Source of the DNA: Methylomonas sp. MK1
GTDB taxonomy: Bacteria; Pseudomonadota; Gammaproteobacteria; Methylococcales; Methylomonadaceae
Assembly: GCF_000365425.1 (NCBI RefSeq)
Contig: NZ_AQOV01000001.1
Location: 3,348,001 to 3,412,000 of the forward strand
Length of the DNA stretch: 64,000 nucleotides
Reading direction: 5' to 3'
The first letter of the stretch is position 1. Each line of letters begins with the position of its first letter. The notes below the pieces were generated by a model. That model did no database searches. It had not been told where the DNA came from and was given only the letters and a program-made list of their open reading frames with translations. The translations under genes were made by a program, and so were the position numbers. Shown in pieces: positions 53,441-63,120 of the stretch.

Positions 53441-55894
53441 ATGACGTTGAAACAAACATTTAGCGGCGGCCTGTTTGGACATGCTTCGGCACTGGTTTTA
53501 GGGGCTGCGTTGGCGGTTTCCGGCACCGCAGTTGCAGAAAGCGCCAGTCGGGCTTTCAGTATCCCCGCAGGCTCTCTGTCTACCGCGCTGAATCGCTTGG
53601 CGGAATCCGGCGGCTTGCAACTGGTCTACGACACGGCAATCACTGAGGGTTTGCAAAGCAAGGGCCTTAGCGGCAATTACACCCCGGAAGCCGCGTTGCA
53701 ACATCTGCTGGGAGGTAGCGGTTTGAGTTACCGCATCGCGGAAAACGGCAATATTTTGATCGAAAGACCGGCTTTGAATTACAAACAGGACCCTACGGCG
53801 TTGCCGGCGGTGAATGTGGTGGGCAAAGCCAGCAGTAGCTTTGACGGCGAAGACCCCTACAACACCGATTACATGAGGCCGAACGCTATAACGGCCACCA
53901 AAACCGACACCCCGCTGATGCAAACACCGATGTCGGTGAAAGTGGTTCCACAACAGGTTTTAAAGGATCAACAAGTCATCACCGTTGACCAAGCGCTGAG
54001 TAATGTCAGTGGTGCGACCAGCGGTGCCGGCGGCACCGGAACGTTTTTTTTACGTGGCTTCGGTAACTACAATATTTATCGCGATGGCTTTTTGAATCAA
54101 AGCCAATGGTCTCACACCGAAGACTTGGCCAACGTCGAGCGGGTCGAAGTATTGAAGGGGCCGGGTTCCATACTCTACGGACGTTCGGAACCAGGCGGAT
54201 TGGTCAACTTTGTTACCAAGCAGCCACTGGATACGCCATATTACAGCCTACGCCAACAATTCGGTTCGTTTGATCATTACCGTACCAATATTGATGCCAG
54301 CGGACCACTGACCGCTAACAAAGATTTGGCTTACCGTTTTAATTTAGGCTATCAATCCAATCATTCCTTCCAGGAATTCGGCGGCAACGAGCGCCTATTC
54401 GTGGCACCTAGCTTGCGCTGGAATATCTCTGACAAGACTGTTTCAACCTTTAAACTGGAATATAGCGACATTAAGGAGACAGGTAACGGAACAGTGCCTT
54501 TGATGGGCAATCGTCCAGCACCTATCCCGCGCTCAAGAAATCTTGGCGATTCGTGGAATCTTCAGGAAGATGAATATGTAATGCTGTCGTTTAACACTGA
54601 ACATGCTTTCAATGACAACTGGAAGTTGCGCCATCGTTTCAACTTCAGCAACCATCAATTGACGATGTCCGGACAATTTCCCGATGGCAACTGGGCACCC
54701 GTTGCTGCGAACGGCGATATAACGCGCAGCTTCTGGGCGCAAAACCTGGATGGCAAAGATTATCAACATAACTTTTTCAATGCGCTGGAACTCACCGGAA
54801 AATTCAATACCGGCGTTCTGAAGCATACTTTGCTGGTTGGCGGTGACTACTACCGTGCCGATGCCAGAGCAACGATGCACGGGTTTAGCGGTTTTAGCAC
54901 CGATACCACCAATATCTATAACCCGGTTCATTTGGCTAACGCTTGGACAGTCCCACCAGAGCAAGTAAATACCCAAAACTACACATTGCCTTGGTTTGGA
55001 CTGTACGCACAAGATCAAGTCGAATTACCTCATAACGTTCACCTGATGGGAGGCTTACGTTATGACAGCGCCGAAATTTCAACCTCTGGGGGAACGCCTG
55101 ATTCCATTGTGTACAGCCCGACAACGAGTGAAGACCGTGTGTCACCTCGAGGGGGTGTAGTATGGCAGCCAATACCCGAAGTATCAGTTTATGGCAGCTA
55201 TACCGAAAATTTTGGTGCTGCAAACACTTTGAATCAAGGGATTCCATTACCACCGCAAACCGCTCAACAGTGGGAAACAGGTATTAAGACTGAGCTCTTC
55301 GATGGTCGATTTATGGCAACACTGGCCTATTTTGACCTGAAAAAACAAAATTTACCGATGCAAACTTCGCCACTTACCACCAAAGCTATCGGCTCGGCGG
55401 AAAGTAGAGGCATTGAGTTCGATTTTAGTGGAGAGATATTGCCGGGATGGAATGTGATTGGCGCCTACGCCTACACCCCATTTGCTAAAACCACTAAGGA
55501 TGCGGCTACGGCATATGACGCTGATTTTAATGCTGTCGGGATTAACGCCGGAAACACCGGGCTACGTTTGAACAACGCCCCCAAGCATAACGGTAGTTTA
55601 TGGACGACTTACGAGTTACAAACCGGTGCGTTGCAAGGTCTGAAATTTGGTGCAGGCATGAAAGCTCTTAGTCAGCGGGAAATTGGGTATAACGAAAGTG
55701 CTCAGGCTCCAGGATATGCAACGGTCAATTTGATGGCAAGTCAAGCCTGGCAGGTTAGCAAGTCAAAAATTACAGCGCAATTGAATGTCGACAATCTGCT
55801 CGATAAAACCTATACGGCGTCCATTTACAGCTACGGACCTACCTATTACGGCGCTCCACGTACTTTTATGGGTGCTATCAAAATAGAGTACTAA
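53441..55894 (+). CDS. TonB-dependent siderophore receptor with STN domain (fourth receptor, no own FecIR)
   Basis: The 817-residue receptor has a signal peptide (to about residue 33, AVA-ES), an STN domain (about 37-115, FSIPAGSLSTALNRLAESGG), a plug (MQTPMSVKVVPQQVLKDQQV, VEVLKGPGSILYGRSEPGG) and a barrel ending in IKIEY. It has a GAGGGA site before ATG. It is divergent from module 3 fecI, so it is likely controlled by that sigma factor or by its own promoter. From about 54.4 kb its coding strand is somewhat more AT-rich than in the other receptors. Confidence 0.93.
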   Translation: MTLKQTFSGGLFGHASALVLGAALAVSGTAVAESASRAFSIPAGSLSTALNRLAESGGLQLVYDTAITEGLQSKGLSGNYTPEAALQHLLGGSGLSYRIAENGNILIERPALNYKQDPTALPAVNVVGKASSSFDGEDPYNTDYMRPNAITATKTDTPLMQTPMSVKVVPQQVLKDQQVITVDQALSNVSGATSGAGGTGTFFLRGFGNYNIYRDGFLNQSQWSHTEDLANVERVEVLKGPGSILYGRSEPGGLVNFVTKQPLDTPYYSLRQQFGSFDHYRTNIDASGPLTANKDLAYRFNLGYQSNHSFQEFGGNERLFVAPSLRWNISDKTVSTFKLEYSDIKETGNGTVPLMGNRPAPIPRSRNLGDSWNLQEDEYVMLSFNTEHAFNDNWKLRHRFNFSNHQLTMSGQFPDGNWAPVAANGDITRSFWAQNLDGKDYQHNFFNALELTGKFNTGVLKHTLLVGGDYYRADARATMHGFSGFSTDTTNIYNPVHLANAWTVPPEQVNTQNYTLPWFGLYAQDQVELPHNVHLMGGLRYDSAEISTSGGTPDSIVYSPTTSEDRVSPRGGVVWQPIPEVSVYGSYTENFGAANTLNQGIPLPPQTAQQWETGIKTELFDGRFMATLAYFDLKKQNLPMQTSPLTTKAIGSAESRGIEFDFSGEILPGWNVIGAYAYTPFAKTTKDAATAYDADFNAVGINAGNTGLRLNNAPKHNGSLWTTYELQTGALQGLKFGAGMKALSQREIGYNESAQAPGYATVNLMASQAWQVSKSKITAQLNVDNLLDKTYTASIYSYGPTYYGAPRTFMGAIKIEY

Positions 55895-55906
55895 GTTCAG
55901 AAGTTG

Positions 55907-55940
55907 AGCCGGGTTGGGCTTTTCGGCCCGGCTTGATATT
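55907..55940 (+). terminator. Terminator-like hairpin after receptor 4
   Basis: AGCCGGG (55907-55913) pairs with CCCGGCT (55927-55933), followed by TGATATTT. The T run is short, so it is a modest candidate. Confidence 0.55.
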
Positions 55941-56138
55941 TCAAACTTGCCTTGTCGCTGACAAAATCCAGTCCAGTAGCGTATCGCGGTTAACCGCGAC
56001 TATGTCGAGACGCTGTTGTGGGAGATTAAAATACGAATCGGGCCTGTAAAGGACTGTGGCGGAAGGATAACGAATTGGTTTTTGCGCGGGCCGGAGAGAA
56101 GCGGGGGTCTCATTGGAAGGGGCTTCGAATCATCCCTG

Positions 56139-56174
56139 CCTGGATAAAAGCGTTTTTCCGCGCTTTTATCCAGG
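56139..56174. repeat. Perfect 14 bp hairpin with 8-base loop
   Basis: CCTGGATAAAAGCG (56139-56152) pairs perfectly with CGCTTTTATCCAGG (56161-56174). It has no gene of its own and looks like a REP-type repeat or a terminator without T tail. Confidence 0.5.
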
Positions 56175-56443
56175 TATCCCTGGCGTCTTGTTTTCCATGT
56201 TCACGGGGGAGAGAACTTAAACATCCTTGACACCGGTGTTTATGTAACAATATCTATGCCAAATATTGCAGGTCTTATGGTTTAAGGGGTTTTCGATAGA
56301 ATCGATGGTCGTCATCTTAATTTCTATGTTATTTGCCGCAATTAAGGTCTTGCTTTGCGGCATTTCCCGCAAAAACCGGAGTTGGTCAATTCCGGGTTCA
56401 ATCATGGATAATAAACGTCTCAGTCACAACGCTCGAATCGCCC

Positions 56444-57184
56444 GTGAAGCATTTCCGCCATCCGGCCCGCTATCGCCAATTTTGGCGCCAACCCAAAGCG
56501 GCGCTTTCTTTGTCGCAACGTTGCAAGCGCGGACTGGTTTATGCGGCGCTGTTTTTTGTACTCAGTTCGCTGGTGCTGGTAGGCGTATTGCGGTACCTGC
56601 CCGCGCCGACGTCGGCATTCATGCTGCATCAGCATGTTGACGATCTGGCCGAAGGCCGGCGCTATAAGGGTATTGATCAACGCTGGGTCAGTCGCCGGCA
56701 TATTTCGCCGCACGCCTTTGCTGCGGTGATCGCATCCGAAGATCAATTGTTCTATCAGCATAACGGCTTCGATGTTGACGCCATCTCCAAGGCTTTTAAC
56801 CAATATTTGCGCGGCGGTAAACTGCGTGGGGCCAGTACGATCAGCCAGCAAGTCGCGAAGAATTTGTTTTTAAGTCCGGCCAAAAACTTCGGCCGCAAGG
56901 CCTTGGAGATTTGGTTTACGTTGTTGATCGAGGCGATCTGGGATAAGCCGCGGATTCTGGAAATGTATTTGAATATTGCCGAGTTCGGCGACCATTTATT
57001 TGGCATAGAAGCCGCAAGTCGTCGTTATTTCGGTATTTCCGCCCAGCAACTATCTGCCAATCAGGCCGCGCTGTTGGCCGCTACGTTGCCGAACCCGATA
57101 TTGCTAAAAGCCGATCAGCCCAGCGCTTATTTACATAAACGCCAGAGCTGGATATTGGGTCAGATGCGGGCTTTGGGGAATTGA
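56444..57184 (+). CDS. mtgA: Monofunctional peptidoglycan glycosyltransferase
   Basis: MtgA polymerises lipid II into glycan strands at the inner membrane. The 246-residue protein has one N-terminal membrane helix (about 33-52) and a GT51 domain with the catalytic SEDQLFYQHNGFD (about 105-117), GASTISQQVAKNLFLS, and ILEMYLNIAEFG motifs. No ATG precedes the membrane segment, so I use the GTG at 56444 (VKHFRHPARYRQ), which gives the usual family length. An in-frame TTG at 56333 would make it 37 residues longer. Neither has a strong ribosome-binding site. Confidence 0.9.
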   Translation: MKHFRHPARYRQFWRQPKAALSLSQRCKRGLVYAALFFVLSSLVLVGVLRYLPAPTSAFMLHQHVDDLAEGRRYKGIDQRWVSRRHISPHAFAAVIASEDQLFYQHNGFDVDAISKAFNQYLRGGKLRGASTISQQVAKNLFLSPAKNFGRKALEIWFTLLIEAIWDKPRILEMYLNIAEFGDHLFGIEAASRRYFGISAQQLSANQAALLAATLPNPILLKADQPSAYLHKRQSWILGQMRALGN

Positions 57185-57201
57185 TTTCGTGTTGCTTGTG
57201 T

Positions 57202-57840
57202 TTAATTCTCTGCATCTTCATTGTCCTGCGCGTCTTCTTCAATGGACGGCAGGCCGGATGCATCGGCAATCAGTTCTTTCAGATACTTGTATAACAAGCG
57301 CGCCGACTTGGGCGGTTTGGCTTCCTTGGCTTCTTTCTGTGCGTTGCGCTGCAACTGGCGTAGGTGCTGACTATCCGCAGTAGGAAATTCTTCAATAAAT
57401 AGGGTCAGCTGTTGATTGCCATTGGCTGCCAGCAGCTGGTCGCGCCAGCGCTCGGCCTGATGATGTTCTCTGACCGCATGGGCGCTGCGATTTTTCATCC
57501 TAGCCAATTTTTCATGAATTGCGGCAGTATCCAGCTTTCTCAGTTGCGCGGTGATGTATTTCAACAAGCGCTTTCTGGCGGAGTTATGTCCCATTTTCCC
57601 GGCATCGCGCATGGCTTGTTCTATGCTCTCGGGTAATTCGAATTCGGCAATGTGCGCAGGGGATAGCGCGCAAATTTCTTCAGCCATCGCAAAAACTTCA
57701 GCTATTTCCTTTTTGATGCGGGTCTTGTTGGGGCGTATCGCGTAATGATCACCTTCATCATCTTCGCTTTCGCCGTCGTCATCGGGTTCGTCGTAATAAT
57801 CTTCTTCTTCGAATTCTTCTTGGTAATCTTCGTCGTTCAT
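57202..57840 (-). CDS. darP: Ribosome-associated protein DarP/YjgA (DUF615)
   Basis: The 212-residue protein is DarP (YjgA), a factor linked to 50S ribosome assembly. It has an acidic N-terminus (many Asp/Glu, about 1-32) that is longer than in E. coli, followed by the DUF615 helical domain (RIKKEIAEVFAMAEEICAL and a LLKYITAQLRKLD segment). The small membrane-protein gene lies one base upstream on the same strand, so both probably share a transcript. Confidence 0.9.
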   Translation of the reverse strand: MNDEDYQEEFEEEDYYDEPDDDGESEDDEGDHYAIRPNKTRIKKEIAEVFAMAEEICALSPAHIAEFELPESIEQAMRDAGKMGHNSARKRLLKYITAQLRKLDTAAIHEKLARMKNRSAHAVREHHQAERWRDQLLAANGNQQLTLFIEEFPTADSQHLRQLQRNAQKEAKEAKPPKSARLLYKYLKELIADASGLPSIEEDAQDNEDAEN

Positions 57841-57841
57841 G

Positions 57842-58024
57842 TCAAACCATTGCTATTAAGAAAAGCACGAACATCACTACCATCAACAGGGGCACAATAA
57901 CGCTGGGCCAATCGGAGGGTGTTTGTTTGCTGCGCGCGATTGCGGCTTTGATGCCGGGCTGCATCCAGAACAAAAGCAGCAGCGCCAGAGCGCCGAGTAT
58001 CAGGTTTTCCCAGGTTGACAGCAT
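57842..58024 (-). CDS. Small two-helix membrane protein, unknown
   Basis: The 60-residue protein has two hydrophobic helices (about 8-22 and 41-60) separated by a short basic loop with KAAIARSKQTPSDW. I do not recognise it, but the one-base spacing to darP (TGA-C-ATG) suggests a real coupled gene. Confidence 0.6.
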   Translation of the reverse strand: MLSTWENLILGALALLLLFWMQPGIKAAIARSKQTPSDWPSVIVPLLMVVMFVLFLIAMV

Positions 58025-58170
58025 GATGTGACCGCTTTGTTATGAGTGAGGGACTTGCTACTCGTCATTCTAACAAACCTTGCCATGCAATAAGGCATTG
58101 CTTGCTGCGACAAATTAAAAGTTGTTTCTCTGGATTTATCGCTAAGCGATTATTGCGGCTGGGTAAATTC

Positions 58171-58197
58171 AGTTATTCACAGAAGCTGTGGATAACT
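58171..58197. promoter_or_regulatory. Inverted pair of DnaA-box-like sites
   Basis: AGTTATTCACAG (58171-58182) and CTGTGGATAACT (58186-58197) face each other around AAG. TTATTCACA and, on the minus strand, TTATCCACA both fit the DnaA-box consensus TTATNCACA. Confidence 0.6.
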
Positions 58198-58398
58198 CTG
58201 TGTATTAAATGTCGAAAGCCTTTGCTGTTCCCCGGTAGTACTGGGCTGCGGTCAAATTGTACAGCATTAAGTCACTATGATTAATAGATAATAATCAATA
58301 GCTTACAAATGATGCTTTGTATTTCAACGGGTTATTTTGTCAAGCGTTTTATGGTCTTGCCGTAAACAGTTTAATGTGCATAACTTGTTTACATGCTA

Positions 58399-58410
58399 AG
58401 CAAATTTGCT
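58399..58410. promoter_or_regulatory. Palindrome copy 1 upstream of rdgC
   Basis: AGCAAATTTGCT is a perfect 12 bp palindrome with core GCAAATTTGC, shared with copy 2 at 58463-58474. Confidence 0.5.
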
Positions 58411-58462
58411 GCCAAACTGCATTTTTTGGCTAGGCTTTAAGCGGGTCAGCTTATATGGTCTG

Positions 58463-58474
58463 CGCAAATTTGCG
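58463..58474. promoter_or_regulatory. Palindrome copy 2 upstream of rdgC
   Basis: CGCAAATTTGCG is a perfect 12 bp palindrome with the same core GCAAATTTGC. Its centre is 64 bp from copy 1, about six helical turns, and 38 bp before the rdgC start. Confidence 0.5.
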
Positions 58475-58506
58475 ATAATGGCCGGTTTTTAAAAAAGAGT
58501 CATTTC

Positions 58507-59415
58507 ATGTGGTTTAAAAATCTTGCCGTCTACCGTTTTACCGAGCCATTTACTTTGGATGCTGTTGCTTTGGAGCAAAAACTGCAACAACAGCCGTTCC
58601 GATCTTGTGGTAGCCATGATGAGTTCAGTTTTGGCTGGACTGCGCCGCTAGGCAGGGCCTCGGACGCACTGGTGCATGCCAATAACGGTTTCTTGATGTT
58701 ATGCGGCAAGAAGGAAGAAAAGGTCGTGCCGGCATCGGTGATCAACGAAATGCTGCAAGAACGCATCAACGAAATCGAAGAACGCGAGGCCCGCAAATTA
58801 CCAGCGAAAGAGCGTAGTCGGATCAAGGACGAATTGATATTTGAACTGTTGCCGCGGGCGTTTTCGTTTTCACGGAAAACCTATGCTTATATCGATAGCC
58901 AGGGCAGCTGGCTGGTCGTGGATGCGGCATCGGCTAAAAAAGCCGAAGACATGCTCAGCCAGTTGCGTAAATGCTTGGGGTCTCTGCCCATAGTGCCGCT
59001 CACCGCCACCGCCAAGCCGGCTAGCGTGATGACGCAATGGTTGATCGACAACACATCGCCGAAAGATATTTTGATCGAAGACGAGTGCGAGCTGCGTTCG
59101 CCGGAAGAAGAAGGCTCGATTATTCGTTGCAAACGCCACGACTTGGCGTTGCCGGAAATCAAGAATCATCTGGATAGCGGCAAGCAAGTGATTAAGTTGG
59201 CGATGAGCTGGGCCGAACGCATTTCGTTTGTATTGGACGAGAGCTTGGCTGTCAAGCGGCTAAAGTTTCTTGATCTTATTCAGGAGCAAGCCGCCGATAT
59301 CGAGGCATTCGACGAAGTCGAACAGTTTGATGCCGATTTTTCTATTATGACTGCGGAACTTGCTCAGTTTTTGCCGCGTCTGCTTGAATTATTTACTGCT
59401 GAAGGTAACGCCTAA
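58507..59415 (+). CDS. rdgC: Recombination-associated protein RdgC
   Basis: RdgC forms a ring on double-stranded DNA and limits RecA access. The 302-residue protein matches the usual length (about 303) and starts MWFKNLAVYRFTEPF, the family signature. Typical segments FGWTAPLG, LPAKERSRIKDEL and RAFSFSRKTYAYID follow, with a C-terminal coiled region. Its stop overlaps the next start as TAATG, so the L,D-transpeptidase is coupled to it. Confidence 0.95.
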   Translation: MWFKNLAVYRFTEPFTLDAVALEQKLQQQPFRSCGSHDEFSFGWTAPLGRASDALVHANNGFLMLCGKKEEKVVPASVINEMLQERINEIEEREARKLPAKERSRIKDELIFELLPRAFSFSRKTYAYIDSQGSWLVVDAASAKKAEDMLSQLRKCLGSLPIVPLTATAKPASVMTQWLIDNTSPKDILIEDECELRSPEEEGSIIRCKRHDLALPEIKNHLDSGKQVIKLAMSWAERISFVLDESLAVKRLKFLDLIQEQAADIEAFDEVEQFDADFSIMTAELAQFLPRLLELFTAEGNA

Positions 59416-60377
59416 TGAAAACCCGTTTGTTATTCAGTTTGCTGCTGACAGCCAGTACGGCGGCGTCGGCGCTAACGCTGCCGGCACCGGATAGGCCGGG
59501 TGACAGCCTGATAGGCAATCCGCCGCATGAAGTTAAATATGTCGCGGCGAAGCATGAAGACACTCTGATCGATATCGCGGTAAATTTTCGGCTTGGGCAA
59601 GATCATATCGTATTGGCCAACCCCTATGTGGACCGCTGGTTGCCCCGCGAAGGTACGCAGGTGCGCATCCCCAGCAGCTTTTTGTTGCCGAATGCACCAA
59701 GAGAAGGGATCGTGGTTAATTTGCCGGAAATGCGGATTTACTATTACGCGGATGCCGGCCGGGTTGTGACTTATGCAATCGGTATCGGCCGGGAAGATAA
59801 CTGGAAAACGCCGCTGGGTAAAACGAAAATTACCGGCAAAACCGACAAGCCTTCCTGGACGCCGCCGCCATCCATTATTGCCGAGCATTTGGCTGATGGC
59901 GATGTGCTGGATCCTTATTACCCGCCTGGTCCGAATAATCCCTTGGGTTTGTATGCGTTTAAGTTAGGGATACCCGGCTATCTGATTCACAGTACTAATG
60001 TTGTTAATGGCATTGGCATGCGGGTGAGTCATGGTTGCATGCGGATGTATCCTGCTGACATTGAGCAGTTTTTTCCAATGGTTAAAGTGGGCACCACGGT
60101 CAATATTGTTAATCAATCGATCAAGGTGGGCTGGTATCACGATACCTTGTACATGGAAGTGTATCCAGAGTTGGAAGAAACGCCGGCAACCTATGAGCAG
60201 CGCTTGCATACGGCATTGAATTTGATAGAGCAAGCTAATGGCGGGAAAATGCCGGTAATCAAAGGTTCTGTTTTAAAAGCGGCAGTAGAAAAAGCGACTG
60301 GTATTCCGGTGGCTATTTATGAGCGTCCTACCCAGACGCCTCCTGTGGTTCAAAGCCAAGCGGCACCTGCGAAATAG
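59415..60377 (+). CDS. L,D-transpeptidase with LysM-like domain (YbiS/ErfK type)
   Basis: The 320-residue periplasmic enzyme has a signal peptide (1-19, ASA-LT), a LysM-like domain (about 40-95, HEDTLIDIAVNF), and a YkuD catalytic domain (about 100-235) with SHGCMRMYP holding the active-site cysteine and the upstream IHST histidine. Enzymes of this group cross-link peptidoglycan or attach Lpp to it. The C-terminal tail of about 80 residues is Pro/Gln-rich. An Lpp-like lipoprotein gene is found just beyond, which supports a tethering role. It is coupled to rdgC. Confidence 0.9.
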   Translation: MKTRLLFSLLLTASTAASALTLPAPDRPGDSLIGNPPHEVKYVAAKHEDTLIDIAVNFRLGQDHIVLANPYVDRWLPREGTQVRIPSSFLLPNAPREGIVVNLPEMRIYYYADAGRVVTYAIGIGREDNWKTPLGKTKITGKTDKPSWTPPPSIIAEHLADGDVLDPYYPPGPNNPLGLYAFKLGIPGYLIHSTNVVNGIGMRVSHGCMRMYPADIEQFFPMVKVGTTVNIVNQSIKVGWYHDTLYMEVYPELEETPATYEQRLHTALNLIEQANGGKMPVIKGSVLKAAVEKATGIPVAIYERPTQTPPVVQSQAAPAK

Positions 60378-60384
60378 AGGCAAT

Positions 60385-60420
60385 AAAAAAGCCCGTGGCC
60401 TTGCGGCTCACGGGCTTTTT
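60385..60420. terminator. Bidirectional terminator between L,D-transpeptidase and Lpp-like genes
   Basis: AAAAAGCCCGTG (60386-60397) pairs with CACGGGCTTTTT (60409-60420). A and T runs flank the stem on both sides, so it works in both directions. Confidence 0.9.
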
Positions 60421-60443
60421 AAAATCAACAACAGCAATAAAGC

Positions 60444-60722
60444 TTATTTGTGTTGTGATTTTTTGAACATACGGTCCAATTTGCTGTTGGTATCTTGAGC
60501 ATATTGGGCAGCACGGTTAGCAGCAGCTTCAGCAGCAGCAGCTTTTGCAGCAGCTTCAGCAGCAGCGGCTTTAGCAGAAGCAGCGTCAGCAGATGCAGTA
60601 GAAACTTTGCCTTCCAAAGTGCCTACTCTTGCGTCCAAAGCTTCCAGGTCTGAAGTGCTTGCGCAACCGGTTGCCAAAGCTGCAATTGCAACAACTGCTG
60701 ATAATGTAATAGCTCTCATCAT
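60444..60722 (-). CDS. Alanine-zipper Lpp/OprI-like outer-membrane lipoprotein
   Basis: The 92-residue protein has a lipoprotein signal with lipobox ATGCAS (Cys at residue 20) and a long Ala-rich helix of AAAA-type heptads (about 40-72), as in OprI of Pseudomonas and Lpp. It ends in KSQHK with a terminal lysine, the residue through which Lpp is bound to peptidoglycan. The coding DNA is a GCAGCA-type repeat (about 60510-60575). A GGGGAAAA site lies before the ATG. It is flanked by two L,D-transpeptidase genes that could attach it. Confidence 0.88.
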   Translation of the reverse strand: MMRAITLSAVVAIAALATGCASTSDLEALDARVGTLEGKVSTASADAASAKAAAAEAAAKAAAAEAAANRAAQYAQDTNSKLDRMFKKSQHK

Positions 60723-60806
60723 GGTTTTCCCCTTGATTGTGGTTTCAAAAAATAATAAATGAAAAACGGTGGTAATTGTCCAACATTTTTTTGGATTTTA
60801 CCAACA

Positions 60807-61361
60807 TTATTTCACCGTTACGAGTGTCCCTTTTTCTACCCATTGACTTAACTGATCGATTTGATCGTTAGTCAACGCGATACATCCGTGTGTCCAATTC
60901 ATGGATCTGTGGATGGACAGACTACCGCTGCCCAAACCATGAATACCGATTTGCCCACCGAGATCGGTATTTTGCGGCGGAATTTGTCCGGCAGAATGCG
61001 CTCTGGCAATAGCTTCGTAAGTGTCGAGATCGATTTTGCCTTTTTTCAAGGCATTATCGGCATTGTCTACATTGGGATAGGTCAAGCCGAAGAACTTACG
61101 GAAGGCGCTTCTTTCGTTGATCCAGCCGATCCGATAGTTACCGAGCGGCGTGATGTCATCGCCGCGATGATTTTTTTCGCCCGCGCCATTGCGGCCAATG
61201 GCGATATTTTCCAGCACGGCAACCGTCTTGTCGCCCTTCCTGACTTCCATGCTTTGCGTCTGCGTATCGACCAGCAACCAAACATCCTCGCCAGCGAAAC
61301 TGCGCGCCGATACGGTACAGCCCATCACAATCAAAACACCTAATAATTTTTTCTTTATCAT
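60807..61361 (-). CDS. L,D-transpeptidase (YkuD domain, short)
   Basis: The 184-residue protein has a signal peptide (1-23, ending SFA-GE) and a YkuD-type catalytic domain with IHGLGSGSLSIHRSM (histidine) and MNWTHGCIALTNDQ (catalytic cysteine). It is near the YafK/YcfS-like size. I use the ATG at 61361 (MIKKKLLG), because upstream in-frame residues to 61475 overlap pgm and have no site. It could attach or release Lpp, or cross-link peptidoglycan. It diverges from pgm. Confidence 0.87.
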   Translation of the reverse strand: MIKKKLLGVLIVMGCTVSARSFAGEDVWLLVDTQTQSMEVRKGDKTVAVLENIAIGRNGAGEKNHRGDDITPLGNYRIGWINERSAFRKFFGLTYPNVDNADNALKKGKIDLDTYEAIARAHSAGQIPPQNTDLGGQIGIHGLGSGSLSIHRSMNWTHGCIALTNDQIDQLSQWVEKGTLVTVK

Positions 61362-61398
61362 GGCAATCTGTAAATAATCAAAGTTTTGGTGTAATTTA

Positions 61399-61428
61399 AC
61401 CCTTTCGAAACGAGGTATTACAAAGGGT
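61399..61428 (+). promoter_or_regulatory. Hairpin covering the pgm ribosome-binding site
   Basis: ACCCTTT (61399-61405) is perfectly complementary to AAAGGGT (61422-61428). AAAGGG is the Shine-Dalgarno site, 6 bases before the pgm ATG at 61434, so the fold would block initiation. Confidence 0.5.
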
Positions 61429-61430
61429 AG

Positions 61431-63068
<1,638 letters not shown>

Positions 63069-63080
63069 TCGATCCCGGCG

Positions 63081-63120
63081 GAATAAAACGTTAGGTCTGG
63101 CTTAACTGCCTAGCCTAACG
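63081..63120 (-). terminator. Terminator of the SpoIID-like gene
   Basis: CGTTAGG (63089-63095) pairs with CCTAACG (63114-63120), with an inner TGGC/GCC pairing. On the minus strand the stem is followed by TTTTATTC. The stem overlaps the stop codon of the SpoIID-like gene. Confidence 0.6.

Larger units (their letters stand above)
55895..56443. other. Intergenic region between receptor 4 and mtgA
   Basis: This 549 bp holds two hairpins (listed separately) and no trusted gene. A short ORF starting at 56404 overlaps the mtgA reading frame in another phase and is not credited. Confidence 0.5.
58025..58506. other. Regulatory-looking region upstream of rdgC
   Basis: This 482 bp gap has no gene, but holds an inverted pair of DnaA-box-like sites, an AT-rich stretch (about 58255-58345), and two copies of a 12 bp palindrome. 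Each is listed separately. Confidence 0.6.

Noticed and set aside
38070..53441. A common FecI-type promoter before the receptors
   Set aside because: Short CGT-containing motifs occur before each receptor start, but with inconsistent -35 partners and spacing, so I cannot define a promoter.
56404..56640. Frame starting at ATG 56404 in a different phase from mtgA
   Set aside because: It shows no transglycosylase motif; the mtgA motifs are in the other phase.
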